From the NCBI GenBank assembly GCA_024362935.1, contig JANCRA010000040.1, forward strand, positions 3,286,001-3,350,000: DNA of 64,000 nucleotides, written 5' to 3'. This document shows, in pieces, positions 1 to 12,142 of the stretch. Every line of letters begins with the position of its first letter. Within the stretch, counting starts at the first letter, position 1. Both the position numbers and the translations under genes were made by a program. The notes beneath the pieces are model-generated. The model ran no database searches, was not told where the DNA came from, and saw only the letters and a program-made list of their open reading frames with translations. This DNA comes from Setophaga petechia (Eukaryota; Chordata; Aves; Passeriformes; Parulidae).

Positions 1-3000
1 ATACTTCTCAGCACATTACAGTGATTGTGTAGAGCAACCTTGATAAGTCCCTCTCAGACATATGTCCTTCTTTCCTTTGATGGTTGTTGGAGGCTTGATG
101 ACTCAGTTGGACTACATAACAAAGTTTGACACCTGAAATATTTATTCCTCCAGACAGGGTCCAGGAAACAGGGTGATGGCCATGATCTCACACTCCATAG
201 CAGAGATCCTGCTTTCATAAAAATAAATAATTCCAAAAGAAAAGTCAAACAGAACCAAACAAAATTGATAGAACAGTTCTCTTTGATGATGTACCCAGAA
301 ATTATTTTTTGCTAAGGAAACCAAAACTTCATTATTAAAATATGCATATTGAAAATCAGTTCTGTTTTGGTTTAATGACGCTCTCTGGTCTCAGAAATTG
401 TAAACTCTTTTCCATTGCCTATTCACAATAATTCATGATAATTTAGGTTTTGAAATTCTGCTGGGTGTCTAAAAAAGGGAAAGCTTCCAACTGAGTGAAA
501 ATTAGGCTAGTCAATACATGTAAACCAAATTATAATTACTGCATTTGAAACAGGTGGGGGGTTTTTGTCCAGTGAACCATTGGACAATAAGCATAAAATA
601 TTATAGTCAACTGCAATTATTGAAATACAGGTGCATTGCAGTCTTTATTGGAAGTAAAATCAAAAATCTGCTTACTTATGTGTCAATGAGAGAACATCTC
701 TAATCTTGCTGAGAAATAGAAATGGCATTATGTGATTTAATTTGCCTTTATAAGTAATTTCTGTTTATAATCCCCAAATTTCTGGTGATGACTTTTTTAC
801 ATTTTTTGTTTCCTTAGTCCTATTTTGTATTTAAGAAAAAAAAAAAAGAAAAAGAAAAGGAAAAAGAGCAACTTGGTGCAACCCTAAGTCATGTAGATAC
901 AAAACACAGCTTGGTAGCCTACTGTTATTGTCTAAAATTCAGAGAAATTTGCTAGTGCTGGAAAAATTGATTATGCAAATACTGGTGACTCATGCTGACC
1001 TGTTTTTCTTTGGCTTTACGGCTTTGCAACTTCTTGCTTTGCCTTGGTAATGATAATCAATTAGTTCAGTCTGGATTATAGGGTTTTAGCACAAGCATTT
1101 TCAGTAGGTGTGAAGTCTGTGGACTTAACTATAAACTTTATAGTGGTTGTAGGGAGAGTTGTTCAGAACTGGATTTGGCAGAGCAAGTCCAATCACGGAA
1201 TCTTTCATGAAAAACTGCTCTTTTTGTTTTTGCTTCTTTGAAGATCTGTAGTTTCTTGTAGTATAAATTGCTATTAATTGCCTTAGTATGCTTTGTTAAT
1301 CTAGATATGGCCCATTTGAGGCACAATCCTATATCTACTGAAGTAATTTGAAGATTTTTGTGTTTAGGTCTTCAGGAGCAGAATTGAGACTGTGATCTCT
1401 CAATTAATTTTATGAATAATCTTTGGAAAAATGTACTTCTAGTTCTAATTTGTTTCAATGATGAAAAGACTATTTATGTGTTTATGTTATTAATTTATTT
1501 ATTTTTATTTTTAGGCCCTTTCCTATCTGAATGTTGGCACCATGTAGCAGTGCCTGAATTAAAATCTTCAGTTTAACCAAGAAGCTGCGGCCCCTTTGCA
1601 GTCACAGGGGAGGGGAAGGCACCCTCACAAAGAAATTCACATCATAGGTTCAAAGGACTGTCTAGAGATGCTCTCTCTTCACTGATCTTAAGGTGAACAT
1701 GCATTCCTAAAAATTGGGATTTGAATGGCGCATGTTTAATTGGAATGTTACCAGAGCCATACTGTGACTTTAAAGATTGGAATGAATGCTTCTCTGTACC
1801 AATTTAGAAAGAATCATATAAAATTTTATGCCCTACTCCTCCATCTTAAGGAAGCCACAGAAATCCTAGCCTCTACTATTTGGCATTTCAAATTTCTTTG
1901 ACTTCAGTAAGGATAAATGGGAGTATCAGGGTAGGGCTTTTTCCCTTTTGTTCTCAGAAACATTCAGATTTAACATCCAATGCATGATAATTTAGAAAAA
2001 AACATTTGTGTACATGTTCCTTTGTGTTCCTTTGGCTTCAGTATGACACAGAACTATTTTGGGATTAAATCTTTAAACATGCTTCTGAATATGGTCCATA
2101 CTTCTTCTTTTATGTCTTTAGGTGGAGTGAAAAAGCTTGAAGAATGATGTTAGTCACGAACAGTCAAGAATTAAGATCTTTTGTGAAATACATTCTTTTT
2201 AGAATGAAGTGAAAGCCTTAAAATGTAGTAATGAAAAAAGGAAGGAAATGAATTTCAGTAATTAGACCCTGGTGGGTGTTTCTGCACTGCCTAATTTTTT
2301 CCTGCTGTCCTGTTAGTTACTGAACTGTTTATGCAAATTGAGAGTGCTCCAGCCAGGGAATGTGAGAAGAGCTCCCTTTATAGCTTGGAGATTAAGGCAC
2401 TCATCTGAGCTGTAGGTAATCCTTTTTGAAGTGCCTGCTGTCAGCAAGAGTTCTCTGCATACCGTCCTCATTTTGACCATAAATTTCATCTTTGTTGTTT
2501 TTCTTTTCCTAGGGGAATTTTTAGGGGGGGGGGGGGGGCAATAAAAGAATAGCTTTGTTAATTGTCATTGTGTATTGGAAAAAATATAAGGAAATCCGAA
2601 ATCTTGATATAAAAATAAATAATCAAGACAAGCAACTGAACTGACTTGATGATTTAAACTTTCTGTAATATTCCAGAAACTAGTCTTCCCTAGATATGGT
2701 GCTCTCATTTCCCTGAGTAGTAGGAGTGTTAAATCCCCCTAGCCTTCAGCACACCAGTTTAAAAAAAAAGACAAGAAAAAAATTAGTAACAATTGGTAAC
2801 TGTCTTGCACATCTGCGTTATTGCCTATAACATTATGAAAATAAAAAACTCACATCCAGGATAAATGAGATAGATACACCCATAGAGTGCAGCCTCCAAA
2901 AAGGATTTAAACTCATCATCAATAATGAGAAAGATGTATAAATACCTTAAAGGGACACTTGAAATTTATGTAGTTTTACACTTTAAAAATTCAGAAACCT

Positions 3001-3500
3001 CCAAAGTAATATGAAAATAACAGGTCTGGAGGTTAAAAAATGCACAGAAATCTGCAGTATAATTCTCAGTCAGCTAAGATTTCTTTTGAAAGAAAAGTAA
3101 AATTTAGAAAAAGGCAAATTAAGGAAAGTAACAATTTCATTTGAGAATATAAGCAAAATCAACACAAGGGAAAAAAGAGGCATGACTAAAAGAAAATGTT
3201 AGGGGCTTAATTGTCAGCTTCTGCCCTGTCAGTTCCTGATCATAGTTCAAGATTCTGATAGTAAGAAAATGTGCTTTACAGCCTGTGGAGGCTTAGAACT
3301 TTACCGTATGCTAAATTTATATAGGCTGTAACAATTTGATTAGAGTTTGTTTCCAAGGAGATATTTCTTTGTCACTTTATTGCTATTTGGTTACTTACTT
3401 TGAAACTTAGTGTTTTAACCAGTATCTCCATCCTGAGAGATAACAAAAGGTCTGGCCTCTCTTCATTGGGGAACTTTTAAAACATGTTTCAGTGTTGAAT
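1..3500. other. Unique AT-rich non-coding sequence
   Basis: No gene or interspersed repeat is recognisable here. The stretch is AT-rich and holds simple runs: an A-rich purine run near 836-867, an ATTT-rich patch near 1489-1512, and a 15-base G tract (listed separately). Open frames are short (about 60 codons), unrelated to any family I know, and lack splice or promoter context. Intergenic or intronic DNA is the best reading. Confidence 0.6.
2524..2538 (+). repeat. G15 homopolymer tract
   Basis: Fifteen consecutive G residues follow TTA and precede CA in otherwise AT-rich DNA. A pure G run of this length can form G-quadruplex structures on the plus strand and is prone to length slippage. It is also a common site of sequencing error, so the exact length is uncertain. 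Confidence 0.9.
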
Positions 3501-4422
3501 GAAATTCATTCGTGGTAAAAAGCAAAAGCATATCTAACTTCAGTTGTATAGTTCTGCCATCTTCTTTAACAAATGCCCTGATCTCAATTTCAGTTTTTCC
3601 TCTTATGCATTTAAATATCTGGGCATCTGTCAGCATCAATGGTCTCTGTGCAGGATGGTCAACCTATCATGTCAAAGCTAGCAGATCCACCTATCTTTTT
3701 GACACTCCTTATGGATATCTAACCCGAAGTTTTGTGTGGTCAAAAGAGAGCTTTTAATTTTGTCCCAGAGTTCTGCACCATCTGTTGTTTTGGCATCTCA
3801 GGACTACGTCATCATGCAGCTTATCAGTCTCATGTGTAACTTGGGCATTGGCTTCAACTCAGATGTGTAAGTTCTTCCACCTGGGATATGGCATCATATT
3901 TCAGATTTTTTCCCCCATGTCCTTCAAGCATATGACTGAAACTGTCTTCCAGGCTCTTGTGCATTAATTATGGTGGGACGCTTTTGCTGACGGAGAGATA
4001 TGACTTTGGCTCAGCCATGCCAATGCTGCATTCTCCTCCCATAAAAGTTATTGCTTTGGTTTGTGTCTTGAAGCTATCAAAACTCTTTCAGTTCCCTTGA
4101 TGGTCACTCACTCTTGCTGTCTCTATCTTAAAGAAACATTGTGGCCAGTCCTTTTTTTCCTATTAAATTTTTGACTCCTACCTCTGGCTGATATCTACTG
4201 TCACTGATCCACAATGTTGATTCATTAATAACAGCTAAACATTTTGTGACTATTTCCTATGCTTTCCTTTGTATCTGGGAGAAACTACCTGTAAAAATCT
4301 ACAGAGCATTTTGCTCGTCTGCATCTTATCTCTCCATACAAAGCATCTTTCCTATGCTGCTAAAGCTGTTTTGCTAATGTTTCCCTCCATCATGCTTGCT
4401 GTATATTTTTACATCTTCTGTG

Positions 4423-4438
4423 TCTATCTATCTGTCTG

Positions 4439-4482
<44 letters not shown>
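4423..4482 (+). repeat. (TCTA)n tetranucleotide microsatellite
   Basis: About fifteen tandem TCTA units, with a TCTG interruption near the start (4431-4439), end in TAATCTATCC. The open frames across it translate to repeated Ile-Tyr-Leu-Ser and are artefacts of the repeat. The long uninterrupted core makes length polymorphism likely. Confidence 0.95.
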
Positions 4483-5770
4483 ATCTATCCATATTTATCT
4501 GGGTTTTATTGCCTTTTACATGGATTATATAGTTTTTGGGTAGCAACTCTTTGTTGTAGGATTATAGAAATTCTATATTGCAGTAAGACCAAAACATTTA
4601 TACATAAATCGCTGTTAAAGATAAATCTAATAGAGAACACACGCTGCTATAATCAGGTTAAAAGTGCTGTTTGTCTTTACAGTGTGATTTTCTAAATCAG
4701 TGCCAGCTACTCTGCATGCCATCAAAATAAGATATCTTTCTGAGCAAGCTGAGCTCTAAAATAACTTCTCCTACTTAAGAACAGCCAATTCAAAATAGCA
4801 ATACGGATGAGCAGATATATATGATATTTATTTGCTGGTTTTACTGTGAACGAAAGAAATGCTGCATTTTGTGGTGAAGAAATAGAGATATTTTACAAAA
4901 GTAATTTTCAAATTGTCTTTTAAAGTATATTTTTTATGATGGATTATAGCTTCATATATGAAAGGGGCATACAAAGTCTTTTGACAGGAAAGGAGATACA
5001 TATCAGTCTCTGGGTCCATCTTCTCTTATCCTATTTTGCTTAAGTGAAACTTAGTCAGAGTTGGTTATTTGTACAGCAGCAGACTCCAGGAGATTCTATG
5101 CACTTACTCATTCTCCCAGCTGGTGAAGTGTCCTTCATTTTCTTCCTCTTCTGCTCCTGTCATTGCCTTCTTTCTATTAGTACACCATAATTCTCATGAC
5201 CAGACCAAATGGCAACTATGAACAATAGCTAGAGGAAATATGCCCAAGTATTTAGAGTTGGGTCTGACAGAAAACTGCTTCTAATTTATTTATTTTTAAC
5301 TTGAGTTAAATAAAATATTAGGATAGATGTGACTGGTTTCACTGTCACATATGCAAACTTATATTGAACAGTGTTTTCAATTAAGTTTTGGAGTTCATAG
5401 TTACTAATGTTTTACATAAATCACACATTACATATGTTATTTTCTGTGCACCAGCATACTTGAACTTATAAAAAATATACTGTAGGACAAGATATCTGTG
5501 CCCTATCATCTAAGGGGTTGTTCTGTGTGCCTTTCTCTACCAAGAACCTTTCATTTAACATGTTTTTACGTGAGTTTTGTCCTTATTACCTCTATGGATG
5601 TGTCCCCATTTAACGTGCATCTACCATGGATCACTGGTCCTTGGTTTGTACTCAAACAGTTCATCATCTTTTCTCCACTCACCTTCAGCAACTTGAATAT
5701 ACTGCCTGTTTCTGTCATGTGAATTTTCTCTTTTCCACTTCCATTGTGCAATATTTCACACAACTAATGG

Positions 5771-5810
5771 TGACATTTCTGACATTTCTGTGACATTGCT
5801 GACATTTCTA
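5771..5810 (+). repeat. Short tandem repeats of TGACATTTC
   Basis: Four copies of a 9-11 base unit based on TGACATTTCT (one copy reads TGACATTGC) lie head to tail in 40 bases. They are probably a local slippage product. No function is apparent. Confidence 0.8.
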
Positions 5811-6289
5811 ATGACTTCTTCCTGCCTGCATCAAAGAGCATAGTCCTGTTTTGTGGCCTGTGACCTATCAGGTGCTTTAACACCCCTGATCATTACTGCT
5901 GTCTTGATTTCATTGGTTTTCCTGATTTCATTCTGTTTTGTCAGCTTTTGCAACTCCATCACCTTCAATGTCTCCTATTGTTGCTTGAAGTGACCATCGG
6001 GGTGACCTCCAATACCGTCATGTCAGTCTCCTCAGGTCCATTCAGAATGCTAATGGACAGCCTCTTTGCTATCATGTAAGAATTGAGCCTGATGGAAAAT
6101 GGTGCAAATATCTTCCAACATCAGCTGCAACTTGAGAACAAATAAACTCAGTCATCTTCAAGCCTTTTGAGAAAAAGTTGTGCCACAGCATCATTTACAT
6201 TCTCACTTTTGTTAAATCCAAATGAGACAAGGACAAGCATTCATTTTAAGATTTCTACCTCCTTTCTGTGAGAGAGATTAAAAATAAAG

Positions 6290-9200
6290 ATGGGATGGGT
6301 AAATTTCATTAAATTTAAACTAGAATCAGAATTCTTTTTATTTCAAGTTTTCAATACTATCACAAAACATACAAAATAATTGTACAAGAGCGAATGTTCC
6401 AAGCCCCCCAGTAAAGCACCACAACAATGCAAACTGAGCAAACAAAATGACAGCAGCTACTTCATTCCCTTCTGCTTGTAATACACTTGCAATGAGTTAT
6501 CACCTTGTAGAATATACCCCGTCTGGGATACAGGGTTTTTGTGTTTATGTGACATCCAGGACAGCTGGGTTATAACTAGAATAGTGACTTTTTGTGCAAT
6601 ATGCTTTTAGAGAAATAATATCTACTTCTTTTCTTTTCGTTACCCTGTCCAGATCTTCCATATTAAACTTTTCTCCTCACAGTCTTGCAATCATGGTTTC
6701 CTTTTTACCTAGAGTTTACTCTTCTCATATCTACCAAGCATCTCATATGTCTTTTGTCACACTAGTTCTGAAAGGACAGTCACTGTCTTAGACCTCCTTA
6801 AAGAAAGTCTACCAAATTAGAAAGTATCAGACTGCTGCTTCCATACATAAGGATCTTTCAGATACCGCTAGGCTCTTGCTCAAAACAGGCTTGTCTCATA
6901 ACAGGCTTGTCTCATAACAGGCTTGTCTTTGGGGTACCTTGAGTGATTGAGATGAGTTCTGCTGCTTTACTGATTCCTGCTGGCCTCTCCTTCCATGATG
7001 CGACATAGTCTGGCTGGTGGGGAGACACTGACAGCCAAAACTGCATGCTGACAGTAAGCCTTTTGGAAACTATAATTAAGGTGCTCTTCTGTGAACAGTT
7101 CTTCAGTGTAGAAATCTGTTTTCTACCATCAGTGAACTTTATGGAATGTCTTCTGTAAAGCATAGTCATTCTTTTTACTCCTGGTAAAGGAAGGATGCAA
7201 AAAAGAAATGCACATATTTTCAGCAGTGTCCATCTGATATTTTTTAAATCTCTTCATGTGCAAAAGATTTAGACATGTTTTAGACAATTTTCAGGGATTC
7301 TGAGTACAGGGCCACCCAGCTGAAAAGGAGTTATATGAATGCCTAGGAGCCAGAATGTTTTTATCTCTTGCAAATATTTGAAAACTGGAGGCTGCTTTCA
7401 AAAATTTGCAATTAGGTCACCTGTCCCAAGAAGCCCAGAGTACCACTGTCTCTGTGATCCTGGTCCAGCACGCTCATTTCAGCTCTCCCATCTCCTTCAC
7501 AGCAGCCTGGCTTTTTGTTTTTTCTCTTTTTAAGTGAGAAAGTGCAATAATAAAATGTGGTGGTTGCTATTACGGTTTTATGTATATGCAAGGTTACTAT
7601 CCTGACCTCTCAGAGGAGAAAACTCCAGAAGTGCTTTATACAGACCCATGCATATTCAACACAGCACATACTCATGAAAGAAATAGATTAAATAATGCTT
7701 TAGAAAGCTGAGGCATTATGCATATAAATACATTCTGTTTATGTCTTCCATGCTGACCTCTGGCAAATAAATATGCAGCATCACCTTTTCTCAGAGGTGT
7801 ACCTGTCATGAGAGAGGGACAAATGCTTTCATGTCTGTCAGTTAAAGGGGGTCTTCATGGGGCTTCACTGATGGTTCTGAACAAAGAGGGCAAGCACTGG
7901 TGCTGTGTCTGTCTTCCTCAATCAATGGAGACAGTTAGTGACATGAAGCAGAAATCCAGCCTGCGCAAAAAACTACCGGGGACCATGTGAGGTTGCTTGG
8001 AACTAATGCTGATCACTGGATAATTCAGAAATGATGATGAAAAGCTCATGACATGCCTGAAAGACAAATGAATCAAAGATAAGAGCTGGAAGAAACCAAC
8101 TATGTTACCTCGTCTATAGCCAGCTGTCAGGGGAAGACTTTTTCCTGCAGAAACACAGTGAAATCACATTTGGAAACTTCCAGCTTGGATTAAAAGAGGG
8201 GGTTTCATTTTGTTTTGTGGGGATTTTTGGTTGTTGCTATTTTTTTTAAAAGGAAATTGTTGGTCAAAATGCAGTTTATGAGACATACAAATTTAGCCTT
8301 ACTCTCATGAATAAAAAATTGTCATGCTCTATACATTTTAACCATTTTCTAAATCAAGATGATATATCTTTCCTTTTTTTTTCTCTTATGTTCTTCACTT
8401 TTTAAGTGTTTATTGTATGGTTTTATGGAAGTATTTTGAAAAAGCCAAATATGATATTTGGTTTAACTCAGGGATTTCCATATAGAATTTAAGATATATT
8501 GTACAGATAAAGAAACATTTATTCTTGGTACAATATAAATAGTGACACCAGTGGACTGATGAAAGGAAAGCTGCAATTTGTACTTGACAGGGAAAAAAAA
8601 TCCTGCTTCAAGTGTTATTGCTGGATAAAAATTTCACAAAACTCTTAGTTCTTTACTCATAAAAATGTTTACCAAGTTATCTTTCTGTGTCCAGCTTCCT
8701 AGTCACATGTATGAAGACCAGCATCCTATTATCTCTCCACTTCTTTATTCCTACAGTCTTTTCTCTCCAGGAAAAGGTCATATAAATTGCTACAAACTCA
8801 GCTAAAGTGCCTTGGTTGTTTTTTCTTAATCTGTGGTTGCATGAGTTCACAAATACCATTTTCTGAGGATAACAGGAGTGTCCTTTTTCCATACAGCATT
8901 AATGGTGTTTAGGCTTTTGAATGTAACTCTTCTGTATTTCTGCTTGCCCAGTTAAGATGGGAAATTAGGAGCTCCCAGTCTAAGAAATTAACACATGTCA
9001 CAGGTTGCAAGGCATTGGAATTGGTAGTTATGGTAGAAAAATTAACAAGGGCTTTCAAGTTGGTGTTTAATTCTCATATGGATCAGGTCTAATGTAAGGT
9101 GATTCAGAATCATGGAACCATGACCAGAGGAGTCTTTTTTATATTTAACTTGTATTTTAGTGTTATTTAAAGTCTTTGCTAGATAAAGACCAAAGTGGAT

Positions 9201-9649
9201 TTTTACCTTCATGTGTTTATTTTACAAGTTTACTGCTCTGGGACAGAAGTAATATGGATTTCCTACTTTTCAATTAGAAATAAAAGTCACAAATCTGAAA
9301 TTTGTCTGTGAAGAGGATTTTCAGAATCTTCTTCATTTACGGGCTAGATAAGTAAAGATAATTTCAGAGATCTGGCAGATAGCAAATATAGTTTTACAAA
9401 AAATTGGGGAAGCTTCGATTTCTTCCTCTATGTACAAGCACTAATGTAAAAAGTTCCACTGAAACAAAATGTCCATGCATTTTTTTTTTCAACCAACTCA
9501 GCATTAGTAAGTTTTTTTTCTGACTAAAGTGTTTTCTGCCTCAGCTGTCCAGCCAATTGTAATGGGTACTATTTACATCAGTGGGAGAGGTGAAGTATGA
9601 GGTTTTGGTCTTTGCTTCATTCATTTCTAAGCACCAGTGCTTTAAAATA
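6290..9649. other. Unique AT-rich non-coding sequence
   Basis: No gene, RNA or interspersed repeat could be recognised. The stretch includes the 16-bp tandem repeat at 6885-6928. Open frames at 6912-7169 (minus) and 8677-8892 (minus) are short and match no known family. Confidence 0.5.
6885..6928 (+). repeat. 16-bp tandem repeat, 2.75 copies
   Basis: The 16-base unit ACAGGCTTGTCTCATA occurs at 6885-6900 and 6901-6916, then as a partial copy at 6917-6928. The copies are identical, which points to recent duplication or ongoing turnover. Confidence 0.95.
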
Positions 9650-10057
9650 AAACCTGATAAATTGGAGGCAGTTCAGGGAAGAGCAGCAAAAATGATCTAG
9701 GTAGTCAGGAGGGATTGACTTATGAAGAAAGATCTAGGTAACTAAATGAGTTTGTCACGGCAGAGGCGATAGGATGACACACCACAACAATGACATGATG
9801 CAGGTGAGAGAAATTTCGTAGTGCAGCAGGCCGAGTGGTAACTAGGAGTAATGGGATAGAGTTGCAAGAGTAATTCTTTTCACTGAATCTTTGTGCAAAT
9901 AGCCTGACAGGGAGATGCATTGGACTGTGGAATTGTGTCCCAAGGGGTGCAGTTGAAGCCCTGCCACTTGAGTCATTTGATGCCAGAGACTCTCAAAAAA
10001 GGAAACTACCTGGTTTTGCACTCTTCCATCACCAAGGTCTCTATCTCTATGATGCAC
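9650..10057 (+). mobile_element. Degraded ancient CR1-type LINE remnant
   Basis: The stretch resembles the 3' part of old CR1 LINEs read in the sense direction. Near 9661 there is the typical wording of the end of ORF2 (CAGGGAAGAGCAGCAAAAATGATC). Near 9716 GACTTATGAAGAAAGATCTA follows, and from about 9838 a diverged version of the segment before the ORF2 stop. Several indels and stops break the frame. It is much more diverged than the CR1 at 11238, so it is an older insertion. The right end abuts an LTR. Homology fades after about 9990, so that edge is uncertain. Confidence 0.6.
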
Positions 10058-10604
10058 TGCAGAGGGCTGACCGTGTCTGGGTGCCTGATGCCCACCAAAG
10101 CCATTCTGTCATGACCCTCATCAGCTCAACAGAGGAGACAAAATATCACAGAGGGCTTGTGGTTTCAGGGTGAGATCACTCAGCAGTTACTGTCATGGGT
10201 AAAACAGACTTGGTTCTGTATTAACAATCAAATCAGATTTGGATGAAAAATCTAAACTAAACCTTAGTAACTCTTTTGCCCCACCCCTCCGTCTTCCTGG
10301 GCTCAACTTCACTGCCAGTTAGGAGCAAGGTTAGGGGCTCCAGAGGCAGGCTGTGGAGCATTGCCTCTGAAGTGCCAGAGACTGTGGAGCAGGGCATTGA
10401 CGCACCACAGCAAGGCCCATCTGCCCCTTTCCCCACAAACATGCACCCAAAAATGTCTTGAAACATCAATCTTTCCAGTCTCTCATGGTCTGTCTTGGCT
10501 AATGTTGGCTCTGTCAGACGTGGGAGAAATTTCTAGCAGCTTCTTACAGGAACCAGCCCTGTAGTCCTCCCATTACCAAAATCTGTCCACAAAAACCCAA
10601 TGCA
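10058..10604 (-). mobile_element. Solo LTR remnant, avian endogenous retrovirus (family A)
   Basis: I recognise this as a dispersed avian LTR, here in minus orientation and internally shortened. The plus-strand left edge (CCCACCAAAGCC at 10091-10102) corresponds to the LTR 3' end. The middle (TCACTCAGCAGTTACTGTCA at 10173-10192, then CCACCCCTCCGTCTTCCTGG) and the right edge (GGCTCTGTCAGACGTGGGAG near 10507, then AAACCCAATGCA) correspond to the rest, running to the LTR 5' end. The GC-rich tandem section usual in the middle of this family is mostly missing. No internal retroviral genes flank it, and no clear target-site duplication is visible. The family is known from memory; the edges are inferred. 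Confidence 0.7.
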
Positions 10605-11237
10605 TTTACAACTATGAATTCACTGCGGGGGAAGCTCTGCTAGCAGAGGTAAGACAAATATTATTGTCAACAGCAAAGAACACAGGAATATAACAGCTAA
10701 ATTTGTTTTTTCTTGTTCTTTTGAAAATGTTTGCCTTTCCAAGTTTGGCTGTGCAAAGCTCTTCTTTACATTCACACATATAAGTGTGATTGAAAGCTGT
10801 GACAAAATGCTGATTTCAGACACACAGGGGAGGAAATATAGTAATTTTAAAACACAAACAAGAAGAAATGTAAAGAGAGAAAATATGACTCATGGGGAAA
10901 AATGACAATTTGCAAACTCAGCCAGCTCAAATGTTTAAATCTTATGCCACTTGCATCAAGATCCAGCTCCTTATGTGGCCCAAGAAATATCTGTGTAATA
11001 ATGTTTGCTTTCTCCCACACTACTCTGGCTCTTTCACACATTCCCTATTTGGTAGTTCGTAGTGCTCTCTCAATTGCTCTCTTTTCTCATTGCAGATTAA
11101 GAGTGTTACGTACCGTTGTGATCTGCCTGAACTGCATTTTGTAGGGGTTAAAGGACAGTCAATACCTTTGTGAGCAGTTATTTCATCCAATGACTATGCA
11201 ATTCATCCCAAATTTGACTGCTTCACTCCACTGAAAC
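10605..11237. other. Unique sequence between LTR and CR1
   Basis: No gene or repeat was recognised. Two overlapping short open frames on opposite strands (10847-11041 minus; 10902-11144 plus) resemble nothing known. Confidence 0.5.
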
Positions 11238-11306
11238 ACAGGATTACAGAATTAACAAGCTTGGAAAAGACCTCCAATATCGTCAAGCCTAAGTCATTAT
11301 TGAACA

Positions 11307-11675
11307 CTAATATGTCAACCACACCAAGGTACTAAGTGTCACATCCAATCTTTCCTTAAATACCTCCAAGGACTGTGACTTGACCACCTCCATGGACAAC
11401 ACATTCCAGTACCTAATTCCCATTCTGTGAAGAAATGTTTCCAATCTGAACCTCCCCTGGCATAGTTTAAAGGTATGTCCTCTTATATGTCCTCTTAAGA
11501 GTATGTCTGCTTGTCCTACTGCCTGGGAGAAGAGGCTGACCCTCATCTCACTACAGCCTCCTTTCAGGTAGTTGTAGACAGCAAGAAGGTCCCCACCAAA
11601 CCTCCTTTTCTCCAGGCTAAACATCCCCAGCTCCTTCAGCCACTCCTCACAGGACTTGTCCTCCAGACCCTTCAT
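11307..11675 (-). pseudogene. CR1 ORF2 C-terminal fragment
   Basis: This 122-codon open frame on the minus strand matches the C-terminal end of CR1 ORF2. Its landmarks, in order, are SLEKRRFGGDL, YNYLKGG, the basic GRFRLE segment, RYWNVLSMEVV and SLEVFKERLD. In intact CR1 this follows the reverse-transcriptase domain and ends the protein. It is an isolated frame, because the upstream reverse-transcriptase pieces lie in other frames. The annotated start is just the first available Met and is not a real initiation site. Confidence 0.88.
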
Positions 11676-11741
11676 GTTCTCTGGACATGCTTCAGCACCT
11701 CAGTGTTCCTGAACTGAGAGACCCAGAACTGGACACAGCAC

Positions 11742-12142
11742 TCAAGGTGTGGCCTCACCAGTGCCAAGTGTAGCAGGGAAAATCACTTTCCTAATCCTTC
11801 TGGCCACACAGATACAGGCCAGGATGCCATTGGCCTTCTTGGTTGTGTGGGCACACTGCTGGATCATGTTCAACACCTCCTGGTCCTTTTCTACTAGCAC
11901 ACTTTCCAGCCACTTTTTCCCCATCCTGTAGAACTACCTGGGGTTGTTGTGGCCAAAACATGAGACCCAGCACTCGGACTTGCTGAAGCTCACCCAGCTG
12001 ACCTCAGCTGACCTCAGCTGACCTCAGCCCATTGATCCAGCCTGTCCAGGTCCCTCTGCAGAGTCTTCCTGATCTCCAGAAGATCAACACTCCAACCCAA
12101 CTTGATGTCATCTGTAAATTTGCTAATGGTGGACTCAATCCC
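11742..12142 (-). pseudogene. CR1 ORF2 middle section, frame-broken
   Basis: This is the part of the CR1 copy between the reverse-transcriptase catalytic region and the C-terminal piece. The nucleotide sequence is typical avian CR1 (GTGGCCTCACCAGTGCCAAG and CAGCCTGTCCAGGTCCCTCT). The translation is interrupted by stops and frame changes, partly because of a tandem 10-bp triplication. Short frames at 11742-11924 and 11791-11973 are pieces of it. Confidence 0.75.
12001..12027 (+). repeat. 10-bp tandem triplication inside CR1
   Basis: The unit ACCTCAGCTG is present at 12001-12010 and 12011-12020 and partly at 12021-12027. The CR1 body normally has one copy here, so this arose after insertion and shifts the reading frame. 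Confidence 0.85.

Larger units (their letters stand above)
3500..6290. other. Pyrimidine-rich unrecognised sequence
   Basis: The plus strand is visibly rich in T and C and carries several short open frames (for example 3512-3757, 4269-4532 and 5498-5722). None resembles a known protein. The opposite strand was also read for reverse transcriptase or other transposon motifs, and none was seen. It could be an old, unrecognisable repeat. It also contains the (TCTA)n microsatellite and the TGACATTTC repeats listed separately. Confidence 0.4.

Noticed and set aside
4269..4695. Open frames with repeated Tyr-Leu-Ser-Ile
   Set aside because: They are the translation of the (TCTA)n microsatellite.
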